From assembly GCF_002954455.1 (NCBI RefSeq), contig NZ_MSCC01000002.1, positions 522,055 through 586,054 of the forward strand: a stretch of DNA of 64,000 bases, in the 5' to 3' direction. Source of the DNA: Photobacterium aquimaris (GTDB lineage: Bacteria > Pseudomonadota > Gammaproteobacteria > Enterobacterales > Vibrionaceae). Shown here one piece after another: positions 8,066 to 16,440 of the stretch; position 1 is the stretch's first letter, and every line of letters begins with the position of its first letter. The notes below the pieces were generated by a model that had not been told where the DNA came from, searched no databases, and was given only the letters and a program-made list of their open reading frames with translations. The translations under genes and the position numbers were made by a program.

Positions 8066-9475
8066 GTGAATACTATTGCACCCTCAGATAGTCTTTCCTC
8101 ATCATCAATATCCACTGTTAATTATCGCTTACCTCAAATTGAACAATTACTGCAACATTCAGATTTAGCTGATTATGTGCGTTTATTAAGTCGACCTGTT
8201 GTAACAAATATTTTGCGTCAGTTATTTACCTCTATTCGTCAACATCCTAATTTTAAAACTCAAGGTGTTAATGATCTTGATGTGATGACATTAGTACTTG
8301 ATAGTTGCCGTCAATTGCAACGCCGTCGTCAGCAGCGAGTAATAAATGCTACAGGGATTGCTGTGCACACCAATCTTGGTCGTTCACCAATTGATGAACA
8401 GATTTGGGATAGCGTTAAAGCGGTTAATACAGGTTATAACAATCTTGAATTGAAATTGAGTGATGGTAAACGTGGTGATCGTAATGGTTTATTACCTACT
8501 TTGATTCAGAGTTGGATTGGGGCTGAAGATTGTGTGGTGGTGAACAATAATGCGGCATCAGTTTACTTAGTGCTACACGCTTTAGCGGCGGGTAAAGAAG
8601 TAATCGTATCTCGCGGTGAGCAAATCCAAATTGGTGGCGGTTTTCGTATCCCTGATATTCTAGCCCTTTCTGGGTGTAAGTTAGTTGAAGTTGGCACCAC
8701 CAATATCACCACCAGTGATGACTATATTAATGCCATTACAGACAATACCGCGATGGTATTAATGGTACATCAGTCTAACTTTTCTATGCAGGGATTCACC
8801 GAATCTCCCGATATTCAGGATGTGGCTGAACGCTTACCTGAACACGTGTCATTAGTGATCGATCAAGGCTCTGGTTTATCCTCTGAACAATATGCGCAAA
8901 GTGAAGTGTCATTACCGCGTTATTTGCAAATGGGTGTTGATCTAGTCTGCTTCTCTGGTGATAAAATTATCGGTGGCCCACAAGCGGGTATTATTGCTGG
9001 GTGTCCAAAACTTTGTCAGCAACTGGCTAAAAACCCGATGATGCGAACTTTCCGCCCTGGACGGATTGTTTTATCGCTGCTTGAGCAATTATTGGTTCAG
9101 AAGCTAAATCGTGATCCAGCGGCTGTTGGTGTCGCACAACAGGCGTTAGATCGTGCCAAGGTTAGTCAAGCGTTAGCACAACAATGGGCACTACGTTGGA
9201 AGGCCTATGCACAAGCTGTACCGCTAATGATGCAAGTTGGTGGTGGTGCTATTCCTAGTGAAACTTATCCTTGTTATGGTTTAAAACTTACCTTACCCGG
9301 TAACGCACAGCTACATTTAGATGCGCTACGTGAGTTACCGATCCCAATTATTGGTTATGTTAATAGTAACCAGTTGCTATTAAATGTCGCGACTTTATTA
9401 GACAGCGATCATGCGGTCTTTATTGCTCAACTTGACGATTATATTCAATCTTATACAAATACTGAGGTTAAATAA
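8066..9475 (+). CDS. selA: L-seryl-tRNA(Sec) selenium transferase
   Basis: SelA converts seryl-tRNA(Sec) to selenocysteinyl-tRNA(Sec) with selenophosphate, using pyridoxal phosphate. The protein matches the family throughout: RRQQRVINATGIAVHTNLGRSP near the N-terminus, NNNAASVYLVLHALAAGKEV, and the cofactor lysine in FSGDKIIGGPQAG at about residue 300. The start chosen is GTG 8066, with AAGGA seven bases upstream, giving 469 residues against 463 in E. coli; a GTG at 8027 would add 13 residues without a good ribosome-binding site. The stop overlaps the selB start (TAATG), so the two are translationally coupled. No terminator separates it from selC, so selC-selA-selB may be one transcript. Confidence 0.95.
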   Translation: MNTIAPSDSLSSSSISTVNYRLPQIEQLLQHSDLADYVRLLSRPVVTNILRQLFTSIRQHPNFKTQGVNDLDVMTLVLDSCRQLQRRRQQRVINATGIAVHTNLGRSPIDEQIWDSVKAVNTGYNNLELKLSDGKRGDRNGLLPTLIQSWIGAEDCVVVNNNAASVYLVLHALAAGKEVIVSRGEQIQIGGGFRIPDILALSGCKLVEVGTTNITTSDDYINAITDNTAMVLMVHQSNFSMQGFTESPDIQDVAERLPEHVSLVIDQGSGLSSEQYAQSEVSLPRYLQMGVDLVCFSGDKIIGGPQAGIIAGCPKLCQQLAKNPMMRTFRPGRIVLSLLEQLLVQKLNRDPAAVGVAQQALDRAKVSQALAQQWALRWKAYAQAVPLMMQVGGGAIPSETYPCYGLKLTLPGNAQLHLDALRELPIPIIGYVNSNQLLLNVATLLDSDHAVFIAQLDDYIQSYTNTEVK

Positions 9476-11322
9476 TGGCAGTAACTCCAACACAATATCA
9501 AGCAGTGGTTGGCCTTGCTGGGCATGTCGACCATGGTAAAACAGCATTAATTGAAGCATTAACAGGCATGATCACTGCTCGTCCTCATGAGCAGCAATTA
9601 GGCATGACCCAAGATTTAGGTTTTGCCCATTTTCAAGATGATCATGGCAATACCATTGGGGTGGTTGATGTTCCAGGCCATGAACGTTATTTGCGAAATA
9701 TGGTTGCGGGTGTGTGGCACTTAAATGTGTTGTTATTAGTGGTAGCTGCCGATGAAGGCTGGATGCCAATGACGACTTCACATTTAGATGTGGCGCATGC
9801 AATGGGAATTGAAGATATTGTCGTTTGTATCAATAAGCGCGATAAAGTCAGTGCTGAGCAATTAGCTGAAATAGAAGATCAAGTGTTAGAACAAGTCATG
9901 GAACGTAGTGGTTTGTTACCTGAAATTGTGACTGTTTCTGCATTAAAGAAAGATAACATTGAAGCCCTGCGCCAACTTTTAATTGATACCGTACAGGTAA
10001 ACATTGCACGTCATAAAGTTATCGTGCCAGCAAACAGTGATGATATTGCAGTGCTTGAGTCTGCGACAGATCCTCTAATGTATATTGATCGGGTATTTGT
10101 TGTTAATGGAATTGGTACAGTGCTTACAGGTACGTTAGCGCAAGGACAATTGGCTATTGGCGATAAAGTACGGTGTCATCCATCAAATCTTATAGGTACG
10201 GTGCGATCTATTCAGGCGTATCACCAGCAATTAACTTCTGTTTCAGCAACATGCCGTGTCGCAGTGAACATTAAAGGTGTGGGTCGTAAAGATATCGGCA
10301 GAGGGCAATTGATCACGGGTATCAATCAGCAGATTACCTTACGCGATCAATGTATTGTACGGCTAACCAAAACGGCAACAAAGTTAAAAGTTAAAAAACA
10401 ACGCCAAGTCGAAGTTGCGATGGGAACGTGGCACGGAACTGCACGTTTAAGCTATATTCCTAATACTGAGTTAGCGCGATTAGTGTTTGAAAAGCCAATT
10501 CCGTTATTATTTGGTCAACGATTAGCCATGATCCAAAAAGGCGGCAGTGGCTTACAGCATGGCGCAGAAGTGGTGTGGACCGATTATATTTTTGGGTATC
10601 AAAAACGCCGTCTATACGATGTGCTAAATAATTTACCACAGCAATTACAACCACAATCCCAACGACAAATGTTACTTGTTTTACAAGGTTATTTTGAATG
10701 TGCAGATGCAGATTTTAAAGCTTGTCAACAACAAACATACATCGCGCCATTTTGTTTTGATAGCCAATGGTTAGCGGATATGTCACACCAAATTGAAACA
10801 TTATTAGGTGCAGGTATTGCGATGGCTTCAGCAGAGCTCTGTAGCCGATTACGAATCAATGATGCAGTGATTGAATTGATCATGCAGCGTTTGAAGCAAC
10901 AAGATAAGGTTCATTTAAGCTATGGTAAATGGTGTATTGGCCAAGGTGATAATGAAGATGATTTACCGCAAGATGCGCTGAATATTCTGCATCAAATTCG
11001 TCAGTTCGGAAAAGCAGGTTTAGAGCTGAATAAGGTAAAAGTTGTTGGTGGCAAAAAATGGTTACGACAACTAAGTCATCAGAAATATATTACTGCACTT
11101 GATGAAAATATCTATTTTGATATGGGGATCTATTTAGATTTAGTGAAAGCTGTTATCGCTGAACATCAACCTCATGATCGTATTACTATGACAGATATAA
11201 AAGATCGTACAGGGTTAAGTCGTAAGTATTCTATTCCATTAGCTAACCGAATGGAAAAAGACGGTTGGGTTAAGCGTGATAATGATGAACGTATCATTTT
11301 AAGATCATGGCAAAAAGAGTAG
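9475..11322 (+). CDS. selB: Selenocysteine-specific elongation factor SelB
   Basis: SelB is the GTPase that brings Sec-tRNA(Sec) to UGA codons followed by a SECIS hairpin. The 615-residue protein has the G1 motif GHVDHGKT (residues 16-23), G3 DVPGHE (from about 65) and G4 NKRD (from about 120). Translation-factor beta-barrel domains follow to about 340. The C-terminal third consists of predicted winged-helix modules that bind the mRNA hairpin, for example LCSRLRINDAVIELIMQRL and the final DIKDRTGLSRKYSIPLANRM. Its length matches E. coli SelB (614). The likely substrate in this window is the fdhF mRNA 10 kb downstream. A terminator at 11332 ends the operon. Confidence 0.95.
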   Translation: MAVTPTQYQAVVGLAGHVDHGKTALIEALTGMITARPHEQQLGMTQDLGFAHFQDDHGNTIGVVDVPGHERYLRNMVAGVWHLNVLLLVVAADEGWMPMTTSHLDVAHAMGIEDIVVCINKRDKVSAEQLAEIEDQVLEQVMERSGLLPEIVTVSALKKDNIEALRQLLIDTVQVNIARHKVIVPANSDDIAVLESATDPLMYIDRVFVVNGIGTVLTGTLAQGQLAIGDKVRCHPSNLIGTVRSIQAYHQQLTSVSATCRVAVNIKGVGRKDIGRGQLITGINQQITLRDQCIVRLTKTATKLKVKKQRQVEVAMGTWHGTARLSYIPNTELARLVFEKPIPLLFGQRLAMIQKGGSGLQHGAEVVWTDYIFGYQKRRLYDVLNNLPQQLQPQSQRQMLLVLQGYFECADADFKACQQQTYIAPFCFDSQWLADMSHQIETLLGAGIAMASAELCSRLRINDAVIELIMQRLKQQDKVHLSYGKWCIGQGDNEDDLPQDALNILHQIRQFGKAGLELNKVKVVGGKKWLRQLSHQKYITALDENIYFDMGIYLDLVKAVIAEHQPHDRITMTDIKDRTGLSRKYSIPLANRMEKDGWVKRDNDERIILRSWQKE

Positions 11323-11331
11323 CTGCATAAA

Positions 11332-11363
11332 AAAGCGGAGTGGATATATATCCACTCCGCTTT
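11332..11363. terminator. Bidirectional terminator between selB and a minus-strand gene
   Basis: AAAGCGGAGTGGA and TCCACTCCGCTTT form a perfect 13-bp stem around TATATA, with A-rich and T-rich flanks. It lies 9 bp after selB and 12 bp from the end of the convergent gene. Confidence 0.85.
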
Positions 11364-11375
11364 AAGTATTGTTAA

Positions 11376-12515
11376 TTAATATTTAATACTTAAACTGAAA
11401 TCAGAACTGTGATATTTTTCATTTAACGTTGTAGTAACACGAATTTTATTTTGATTAGATATTTTATAACAACCAATGTTTGCATTCGGTATCACGCTTG
11501 AAGCACCAACATTCATTGAGCATTGCAATTGTAAATGCTTAACGGCTTTATTTTTTGGTAAAAATGGTTCAGGTATATTAACTTCATAAATACCGAGTGA
11601 CTTTTTCACGGCAAACAGTTGGCTAATTTTAATATCAGGACCTTGAGTGATACTAACAGAGCCAATTGAGCCATTAGACTGAACGCGAATATTAATATCA
11701 TGTGATGTACGTACATATCTTAGTTCCTCAGGCGGTGTTGGTGGTGATATATTCTCGACAAATTTGATACCAGCTTCATAATTAATCCCTTTTACAAACC
11801 CTGACACGCTGCCATTAAGGTGGTTCCTAAATCCCATCCAATTGTATTTATTGGTAATATCAGTGCCTGTATCTAGAACTGCTGCAACGGCTCTAGGCTC
11901 GGTATGATGTAATTGCGACTGTAAGAACTCTAGCTCATCAGCATCGTTTTCATACTCAGCATGGTTATTTATTCTATGCTCAATTTCTGCTATTTGTTGC
12001 TTAATAGTTGCGCGTGGTGTTTTTGTACATACTAATTCGCCATTTGCATTTAGTATTGAATAAGACTGCATATCAGCAGGATGAGAGTCTGATGAATAAG
12101 TAGCAAGTGTTTGTACAGTATATTTGATATATTTGTTGTGACTGTTTTTTATTACCTGAGTGTTAAATGGATCGATAGCAACAGAGTCCGTTGTAATAAA
12201 AGAAAAATAACCAGTACCAGAACAATCTGTATTTTTATAATAAGTGTTTTTTGTCAAAATAGAGGCATATTCTGGGTAATTAGCATATTTCAAGTTGCCA
12301 TTAACATCCATTAAACCATTCCACTCGCCTCTGAATAAAGAAGCAATAGAGTTATATTCGTGAATATAATCTTCTGGATCGTGAGTATAACCAATGAAGT
12401 TACCATTAGTATCTTGATAGTAATTACTTGACATTGATTCAGTCGCATAATTAAAAGATGAGATGAATAAACCACAAATAAGCAAAGATAATTTTTTGAA
12501 GTAGTTGTTTATCAT
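11376..12515 (-). CDS. Secreted protein of unknown function
   Basis: This 379-residue protein has an N-terminal signal peptide (FKKLSLLICGLFISSFNYA). I do not recognise its family. Visible features are a repeated 'YYQDTNGNFIGYTHDPEDY / GLMDVNGNLKY / ILNANGELVC' pattern, and cysteines near residues 98, 158, 331 and 348 that could form disulfides. A Glu/His-rich predicted helix (about 165-205) is followed by a beta-rich C-terminal half ending in DFSLSIKY. It stands alone between the selB terminator and the hyc regulatory region, transcribed away from hyc. Its upstream sequence is very AT-rich. Confidence 0.6.
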   Translation of the reverse strand: MINNYFKKLSLLICGLFISSFNYATESMSSNYYQDTNGNFIGYTHDPEDYIHEYNSIASLFRGEWNGLMDVNGNLKYANYPEYASILTKNTYYKNTDCSGTGYFSFITTDSVAIDPFNTQVIKNSHNKYIKYTVQTLATYSSDSHPADMQSYSILNANGELVCTKTPRATIKQQIAEIEHRINNHAEYENDADELEFLQSQLHHTEPRAVAAVLDTGTDITNKYNWMGFRNHLNGSVSGFVKGINYEAGIKFVENISPPTPPEELRYVRTSHDINIRVQSNGSIGSVSITQGPDIKISQLFAVKKSLGIYEVNIPEPFLPKNKAVKHLQLQCSMNVGASSVIPNANIGCYKISNQNKIRVTTTLNEKYHSSDFSLSIKY

Positions 12516-12743
12516 TATAGTGACATTTTAAGTTATTATTTAGAAGTATAATAATGCCTTTGTTTTTAAAGCGCCACCTTATTAATATTGATTATATTTA
12601 TCATGTAAAATATATATAAAAGTTAATTAATGCTCCTATTTTACTGCTATATCAATATAATTTTATTATATTATTAATTATAATAATTTATACATGTGGT
12701 TTGTTTGACTGCCAAAATAAAGATGACAGTGAAATACCTTTAG
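12516..12743. other. AT-rich intergenic region upstream of the hyc enhancer
   Basis: No gene is visible. The stretch holds the presumed promoter of the minus-strand gene and long AT-rich runs; the hyc regulatory elements begin at 12744. Confidence 0.6.
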
Positions 12744-12789
12744 TGTCGATATGTGTCGATGTCGAGTGTCGACATAATCTGTGACGACA
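12744..12789 (+). promoter_or_regulatory. TGTCGA repeat array, probable FhlA enhancer of hyc
   Basis: TGTCGA occurs at 12744, 12754, 12760 and 12767. The last overlaps an inverted copy to give the palindrome TGTCGACA (12767-12774), and TGACGACA follows at 12782. The first two copies are spaced exactly 10 bp apart. The array lies about 110-155 bp upstream of a sigma-54 promoter, as expected for an enhancer. The same motif and the same 10-bp pair recur before hydN-fdhF, which supports binding by the local FhlA homologue. Confidence 0.7.
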
Positions 12790-12884
12790 TTTAATTGAGT
12801 ATATAGCTACAACAAAAGTAAATTAGCGTCATGAAACCTTTGTTAAATTACTGAAATAATTAGGGTAAGTTAAATTATCCCTAT

Positions 12885-12900
12885 TTGGCATAATTATTGC
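12885..12900 (+). promoter_or_regulatory. Sigma-54 promoter of the hyc operon
   Basis: TTGGCATAATTATTGC matches the -24/-12 consensus TGGCAC-N5-TTGC with correct spacing (GG at 12887-12888, GC at 12899-12900). It lies 36 bp before hycB. FHL operons in enterobacteria are sigma-54 dependent, and an FhlA-type activator is encoded at 23896. Confidence 0.88.
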
Positions 12901-12935
12901 TTTAATAGGTTTTTTTGCGATTGACTAGGTAGACA

Positions 12936-13550
12936 ATGAAAAGCTTTGTAATTGCAGATCCTGAGAAGTGTATTGGTTGTGGCACCTGCATGGCAGCTTG
13001 TTCGACAGTACATAAACAACAAGGACTGCAAAGCCATCCCCGCCTAACCGTGGTTAAACTTGATGACGCCACTGCGCCTGTGATGTGTCGTCATTGTGAA
13101 GATGCACCTTGTGCAACTGTATGTCCAGTGCAAGCGATCACTAAGCAACAAGATCGTGTGATGCTTAATGAAACATTATGCGTCGGTTGTACGTTATGTG
13201 CTGTTGCTTGTCCTTTTGGTGCAATCGCTTTTGATGGTAGTCGACCTATTGCGATGGCAAATAGTTACGATACTTATATCCCTTCAACCATTCGTTCAAG
13301 TAACCCTTCAACTTCAATCCCCAGCACATTTGGTCAAGATATTCTTGCTTGGGAGCCTGGAGTAAAGAGCATTGCGGTTAAATGTGATTTGTGTGGTTTC
13401 CGTGAACAAGGACCAGCCTGTGCTGAAGTGTGTCCAACACAAGCGATCGTGCTAATTGACGAAGCAAATATTGCTAAAGCACGCGATATTAAACGTGAAT
13501 GTGCGGCGGATAGTTCAGCATCAGCCAAAGGTGGAGCAGTAACACGATGA
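12936..13550 (+). CDS. hycB: Formate hydrogenlyase electron-transfer subunit HycB
   Basis: HycB is the iron-sulfur protein that passes electrons from formate dehydrogenase H to the hydrogenase. The 204-residue protein carries four [4Fe-4S] cysteine clusters: CIGCGTCMAAC (residues 12-22), CRHCEDAPCATVC, CVGCTLCAVAC and CDLCGFREQGPACAEVC. This is the HycB/HydN layout; the VVKLDDATAPVMCRHCEDAP and ILAWEPGVKSIAVKCDLC segments are closest to E. coli HycB (203 residues). It is the first gene after the sigma-54 promoter. Its stop overlaps the hycC start (ATGA), marking the beginning of an eight-gene coupled operon. A regulatory hycA is absent. Confidence 0.93.
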   Translation: MKSFVIADPEKCIGCGTCMAACSTVHKQQGLQSHPRLTVVKLDDATAPVMCRHCEDAPCATVCPVQAITKQQDRVMLNETLCVGCTLCAVACPFGAIAFDGSRPIAMANSYDTYIPSTIRSSNPSTSIPSTFGQDILAWEPGVKSIAVKCDLCGFREQGPACAEVCPTQAIVLIDEANIAKARDIKRECAADSSASAKGGAVTR

Positions 13551-15478
13551 GTCCATTAGTTTTAGTTTGTTTTGCTTTAATAAGTTATGCCGTGGCTGCG
13601 ATTCTATCGTATCAAGGGCGTAAGCATGAGCAAGAAAGTTTACGCCTTGCTGGTGTGATCAGTGCCTTTGGTGGCCTGTTTGGCATTATTGCAGGTATTA
13701 GCACCATCGTATCAGGTTACGATACTGCCGATGCTACTGCTGCAATGAGCCATTGGTTCAGCATGGATATGTTATCAGCATTGATGGTGGTGGTTATTTC
13801 TGTGGTCACCATGGCAGCATCTGTTTATTCAATTAATTATCTTGAAGAATACTATGGCAAAGGCGGTTGGAAAGTTAATGTGCTTTTCAATATTTTTGCT
13901 GCAGCGATGACAGCCCTTGTGGTGTCAGCCAATGTAATGGTCTTTATTATTTTTATGGAGATCATTTCACTGGCTTCTTGGCTGATCGTTATTAGTGATG
14001 GTAGCGTTAAAAGTAAAAAAGCTGGCTTGCAATATTTTATTGCTGATCATGCCGCGAGCTTATTGGTTGTGGTGGCATTTATGATCGTAGCTTCCCATGC
14101 CGACAGTTATCAATTCAGCGCTATTATGCAAAATCCTGTTACAGGGGCAACAGCATCATTGGTGTTCTTATTGGCTTTAGTGGGTTTTGGTATTAAAGCT
14201 GCTGGTATTGGTTTACATGGCTGGTTACCGAAAGCGTATCCAATTGCTCCGTCATATTGTTCAACCTTAATTTCTTGTGTGATGGTTAAGATTGGCATCT
14301 ACGGTATTTTGAAATTTGCGATTTTATTCCTTGGCGCAACTCAATTGTGGTGGGGTTTCTTGGTATTAATCTTTGGCGCGGTATCTTCTGTGCTTGGCGT
14401 AATGTATGCGTTGGCAGAACACGATATCAAACGACTATTGGCTTACCATACGATTGAAAATATTGGCATTATTTTAATTGGTGTCGGTGTGAGTATGATT
14501 GGTATTGCGTCACATCATCCAGTGTTAGCTCTACTTGGTCTATTGGGTGGCTTATACCACTTATTAAATCACGCGGTGTTCAAAGGCCTATTATGTTTAG
14601 GCTCTGGTTCAATTGTGTTCCGCATGCATACTAAAGAAATGGATGACATGGGTGGCCTAGCAAAAACAATGCCAAAAACAGCGGCTGCGTTTTTAATTGG
14701 TACATTGGCAATTTGTGCCTTACCACCATTAAATGGCTTTGTGTCTGAGTGGTTTATTTATCAGTCATTATTTAGCATGGGTAAAGTAGGCTCGGTTGCT
14801 AACATGCTATTTGGTCCGTTTGGTATGGTAATGCTAGCCTTTACCGGTGCTTTAGCTTGTATGTGTTTTGTGAAAGTGTACGGTATTTGTTTTACTGGTG
14901 CGCCTAAAACAGAGCGTGCTGCAAATACTCGCGAAGTGGGTCCTGCGATGATTACAGCGACAACATCACTGGCTGTATTGTGTGTTGTACTTGGTGTATG
15001 TGCGCCGTGGATTGCACCTTATTTCTCATCCATTGCATCTTCAATGTTAAACATGGCGCCAATAACGGTTGCACATGGTTTAACGGTTTATCCTGCGGTT
15101 GCTGATCAAGCAATTCTTTCAACACCAGTAATTGCGATTGTATTGGCACTATTAACATTAGTTCCAGCAGCGTTGCTTTATGCTTTCCGTCAACGTCGTC
15201 TTGAGCGTCGTCATCAAGGTGATCCTTGGGCGTGTGGTTATCAATATGAGCAAAAAATGACGGTATCAGCGGCGGGTATTACCCGTCCGATGCGCCATAT
15301 GTTTGGGTTTATTTATAACAACCGTCAGCAATCATTTACTGAACGCTTTGTATTGCCTTATCTAAGTAATGGTGGTGAAACGCCGACACTAGATGGCCGT
15401 AAAGTGTGTCGATTCTGCATTATTGCCGTAGTGGTTGTGGTGTTATTCGTTCCTCTCATTTCAGGAGTTAGTCTCTAA
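13547..15478 (+). CDS. hycC: Formate hydrogenlyase membrane subunit HycC
   Basis: HycC is the large integral membrane subunit of FHL, related to the NuoL/NuoN/Mrp antiporter subunits. The 643-residue product has about 15 hydrophobic segments. It contains the antiporter-family core: an internal Lys/His helix (KAAGIGLHGWLPKAYPIAPSYCS), YALAEHDIKRLLAYHTIENIG, and GGLYHLLNHAVFKGLLCLGSG. It is about 35 residues longer than E. coli HycC (608), mainly in the C-terminal part. It anchors the complex in the cytoplasmic membrane and may couple hydrogen evolution to ion movement, which is debated for this family. It overlaps hycB and hycD by a few bases. Confidence 0.93.
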   Translation: MSPLVLVCFALISYAVAAILSYQGRKHEQESLRLAGVISAFGGLFGIIAGISTIVSGYDTADATAAMSHWFSMDMLSALMVVVISVVTMAASVYSINYLEEYYGKGGWKVNVLFNIFAAAMTALVVSANVMVFIIFMEIISLASWLIVISDGSVKSKKAGLQYFIADHAASLLVVVAFMIVASHADSYQFSAIMQNPVTGATASLVFLLALVGFGIKAAGIGLHGWLPKAYPIAPSYCSTLISCVMVKIGIYGILKFAILFLGATQLWWGFLVLIFGAVSSVLGVMYALAEHDIKRLLAYHTIENIGIILIGVGVSMIGIASHHPVLALLGLLGGLYHLLNHAVFKGLLCLGSGSIVFRMHTKEMDDMGGLAKTMPKTAAAFLIGTLAICALPPLNGFVSEWFIYQSLFSMGKVGSVANMLFGPFGMVMLAFTGALACMCFVKVYGICFTGAPKTERAANTREVGPAMITATTSLAVLCVVLGVCAPWIAPYFSSIASSMLNMAPITVAHGLTVYPAVADQAILSTPVIAIVLALLTLVPAALLYAFRQRRLERRHQGDPWACGYQYEQKMTVSAAGITRPMRHMFGFIYNNRQQSFTERFVLPYLSNGGETPTLDGRKVCRFCIIAVVVVVLFVPLISGVSL

Positions 15479-16431
15479 TGTCCCCACTTGAAATGCCAAC
15501 AGCGGGTTGGATCGTATTAGCGATTTTTCAAGCCATATTAATGTTGATGTTAGCGCCGCTTGCGACCGGTTTCTCTCGCGTTATTCGTGCCAAAATTCAT
15601 TCGCGCCAAGGTCCGGGTGTATTACAAGACTACCGTGATATTGCCAAATTATTACGTCGTCAATCGGTTGCTCCAGCAAACTCTGGTTTTATTTTCTGGA
15701 TCATGCCATGGGTGTTAGTGGTAACAATGCTATTAATTGGTATGGCATTACCAACGGTTACTCAAGTGTCACCATTTCCTATTTCAGGTGACATTATTAC
15801 CGATATTTATCTGTTAGCGATTTTCCGTTTCTTCTTTTCGTTATCAGGTATTGATTCAAACAGTATGTTTGCAGGTATGGGTAGTAGCCGTGAGTTAACA
15901 CTTGGTATTTTAGTTGAGCCAATATTAATCCTAGCTATTGTTGTGGTTGCACTGAGTGTTGGTACGACCGATTTAGGCTATATCAGTCATGCGTTAGCCA
16001 ATAATTATTGGCAGCATCCACTAACTATTATTCTTGCTGGTATTGTGTGTGCATTTGCGTTGTTTATCGAAATGGGCAAACTACCGTTCGATAGTGCAGA
16101 AGCAGAACAAGAGTTACAAGAAGGCCCTGTGACAGAATATTCTGGTTCTGCATTGGCAATGGTGAAATTGGGTTTAGGTTTAAAACAACTTGTTGTTGCG
16201 CAGCTATTCCTAGCGATTTTCATCCCTTGGGGCAAAGCAAGTAGCTTGAGTTTTGGCGGTTTATTTTCAGCTACCATTATTCTGTTGATTAAATTGTTTG
16301 TGGTGTTCTTAGTTGCTGGCTTGGTTGAAAACACCATGGCACGTGTACGTTTTACTCAGGTTAATCGCGTAATTTCCCCTGCGTTTTTAGTGGCTGTATT
16401 GGCACTGATATTTTTAATTTTTGGTTGGTAA
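15478..16431 (+). CDS. hycD: Formate hydrogenlyase membrane subunit HycD
   Basis: HycD is the NuoH-like membrane subunit that links the soluble hydrogenase arm to HycC. The 317-residue protein has about eight transmembrane segments. It carries the conserved cytoplasmic loops GFSRVIRAKIHSRQGPGVLQ and EMGKLPFDSAEAEQELQEGP, the latter typical of the NuoH/HycD quinone-site-like region facing the small subunit. Its length is near E. coli HycD (307). The start codon overlaps the hycC stop (TAATG). Confidence 0.94.
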   Translation: MSPLEMPTAGWIVLAIFQAILMLMLAPLATGFSRVIRAKIHSRQGPGVLQDYRDIAKLLRRQSVAPANSGFIFWIMPWVLVVTMLLIGMALPTVTQVSPFPISGDIITDIYLLAIFRFFFSLSGIDSNSMFAGMGSSRELTLGILVEPILILAIVVVALSVGTTDLGYISHALANNYWQHPLTIILAGIVCAFALFIEMGKLPFDSAEAEQELQEGPVTEYSGSALAMVKLGLGLKQLVVAQLFLAIFIPWGKASSLSFGGLFSATIILLIKLFVVFLVAGLVENTMARVRFTQVNRVISPAFLVAVLALIFLIFGW

Positions 16432-16440
16432 GTAATAGAT

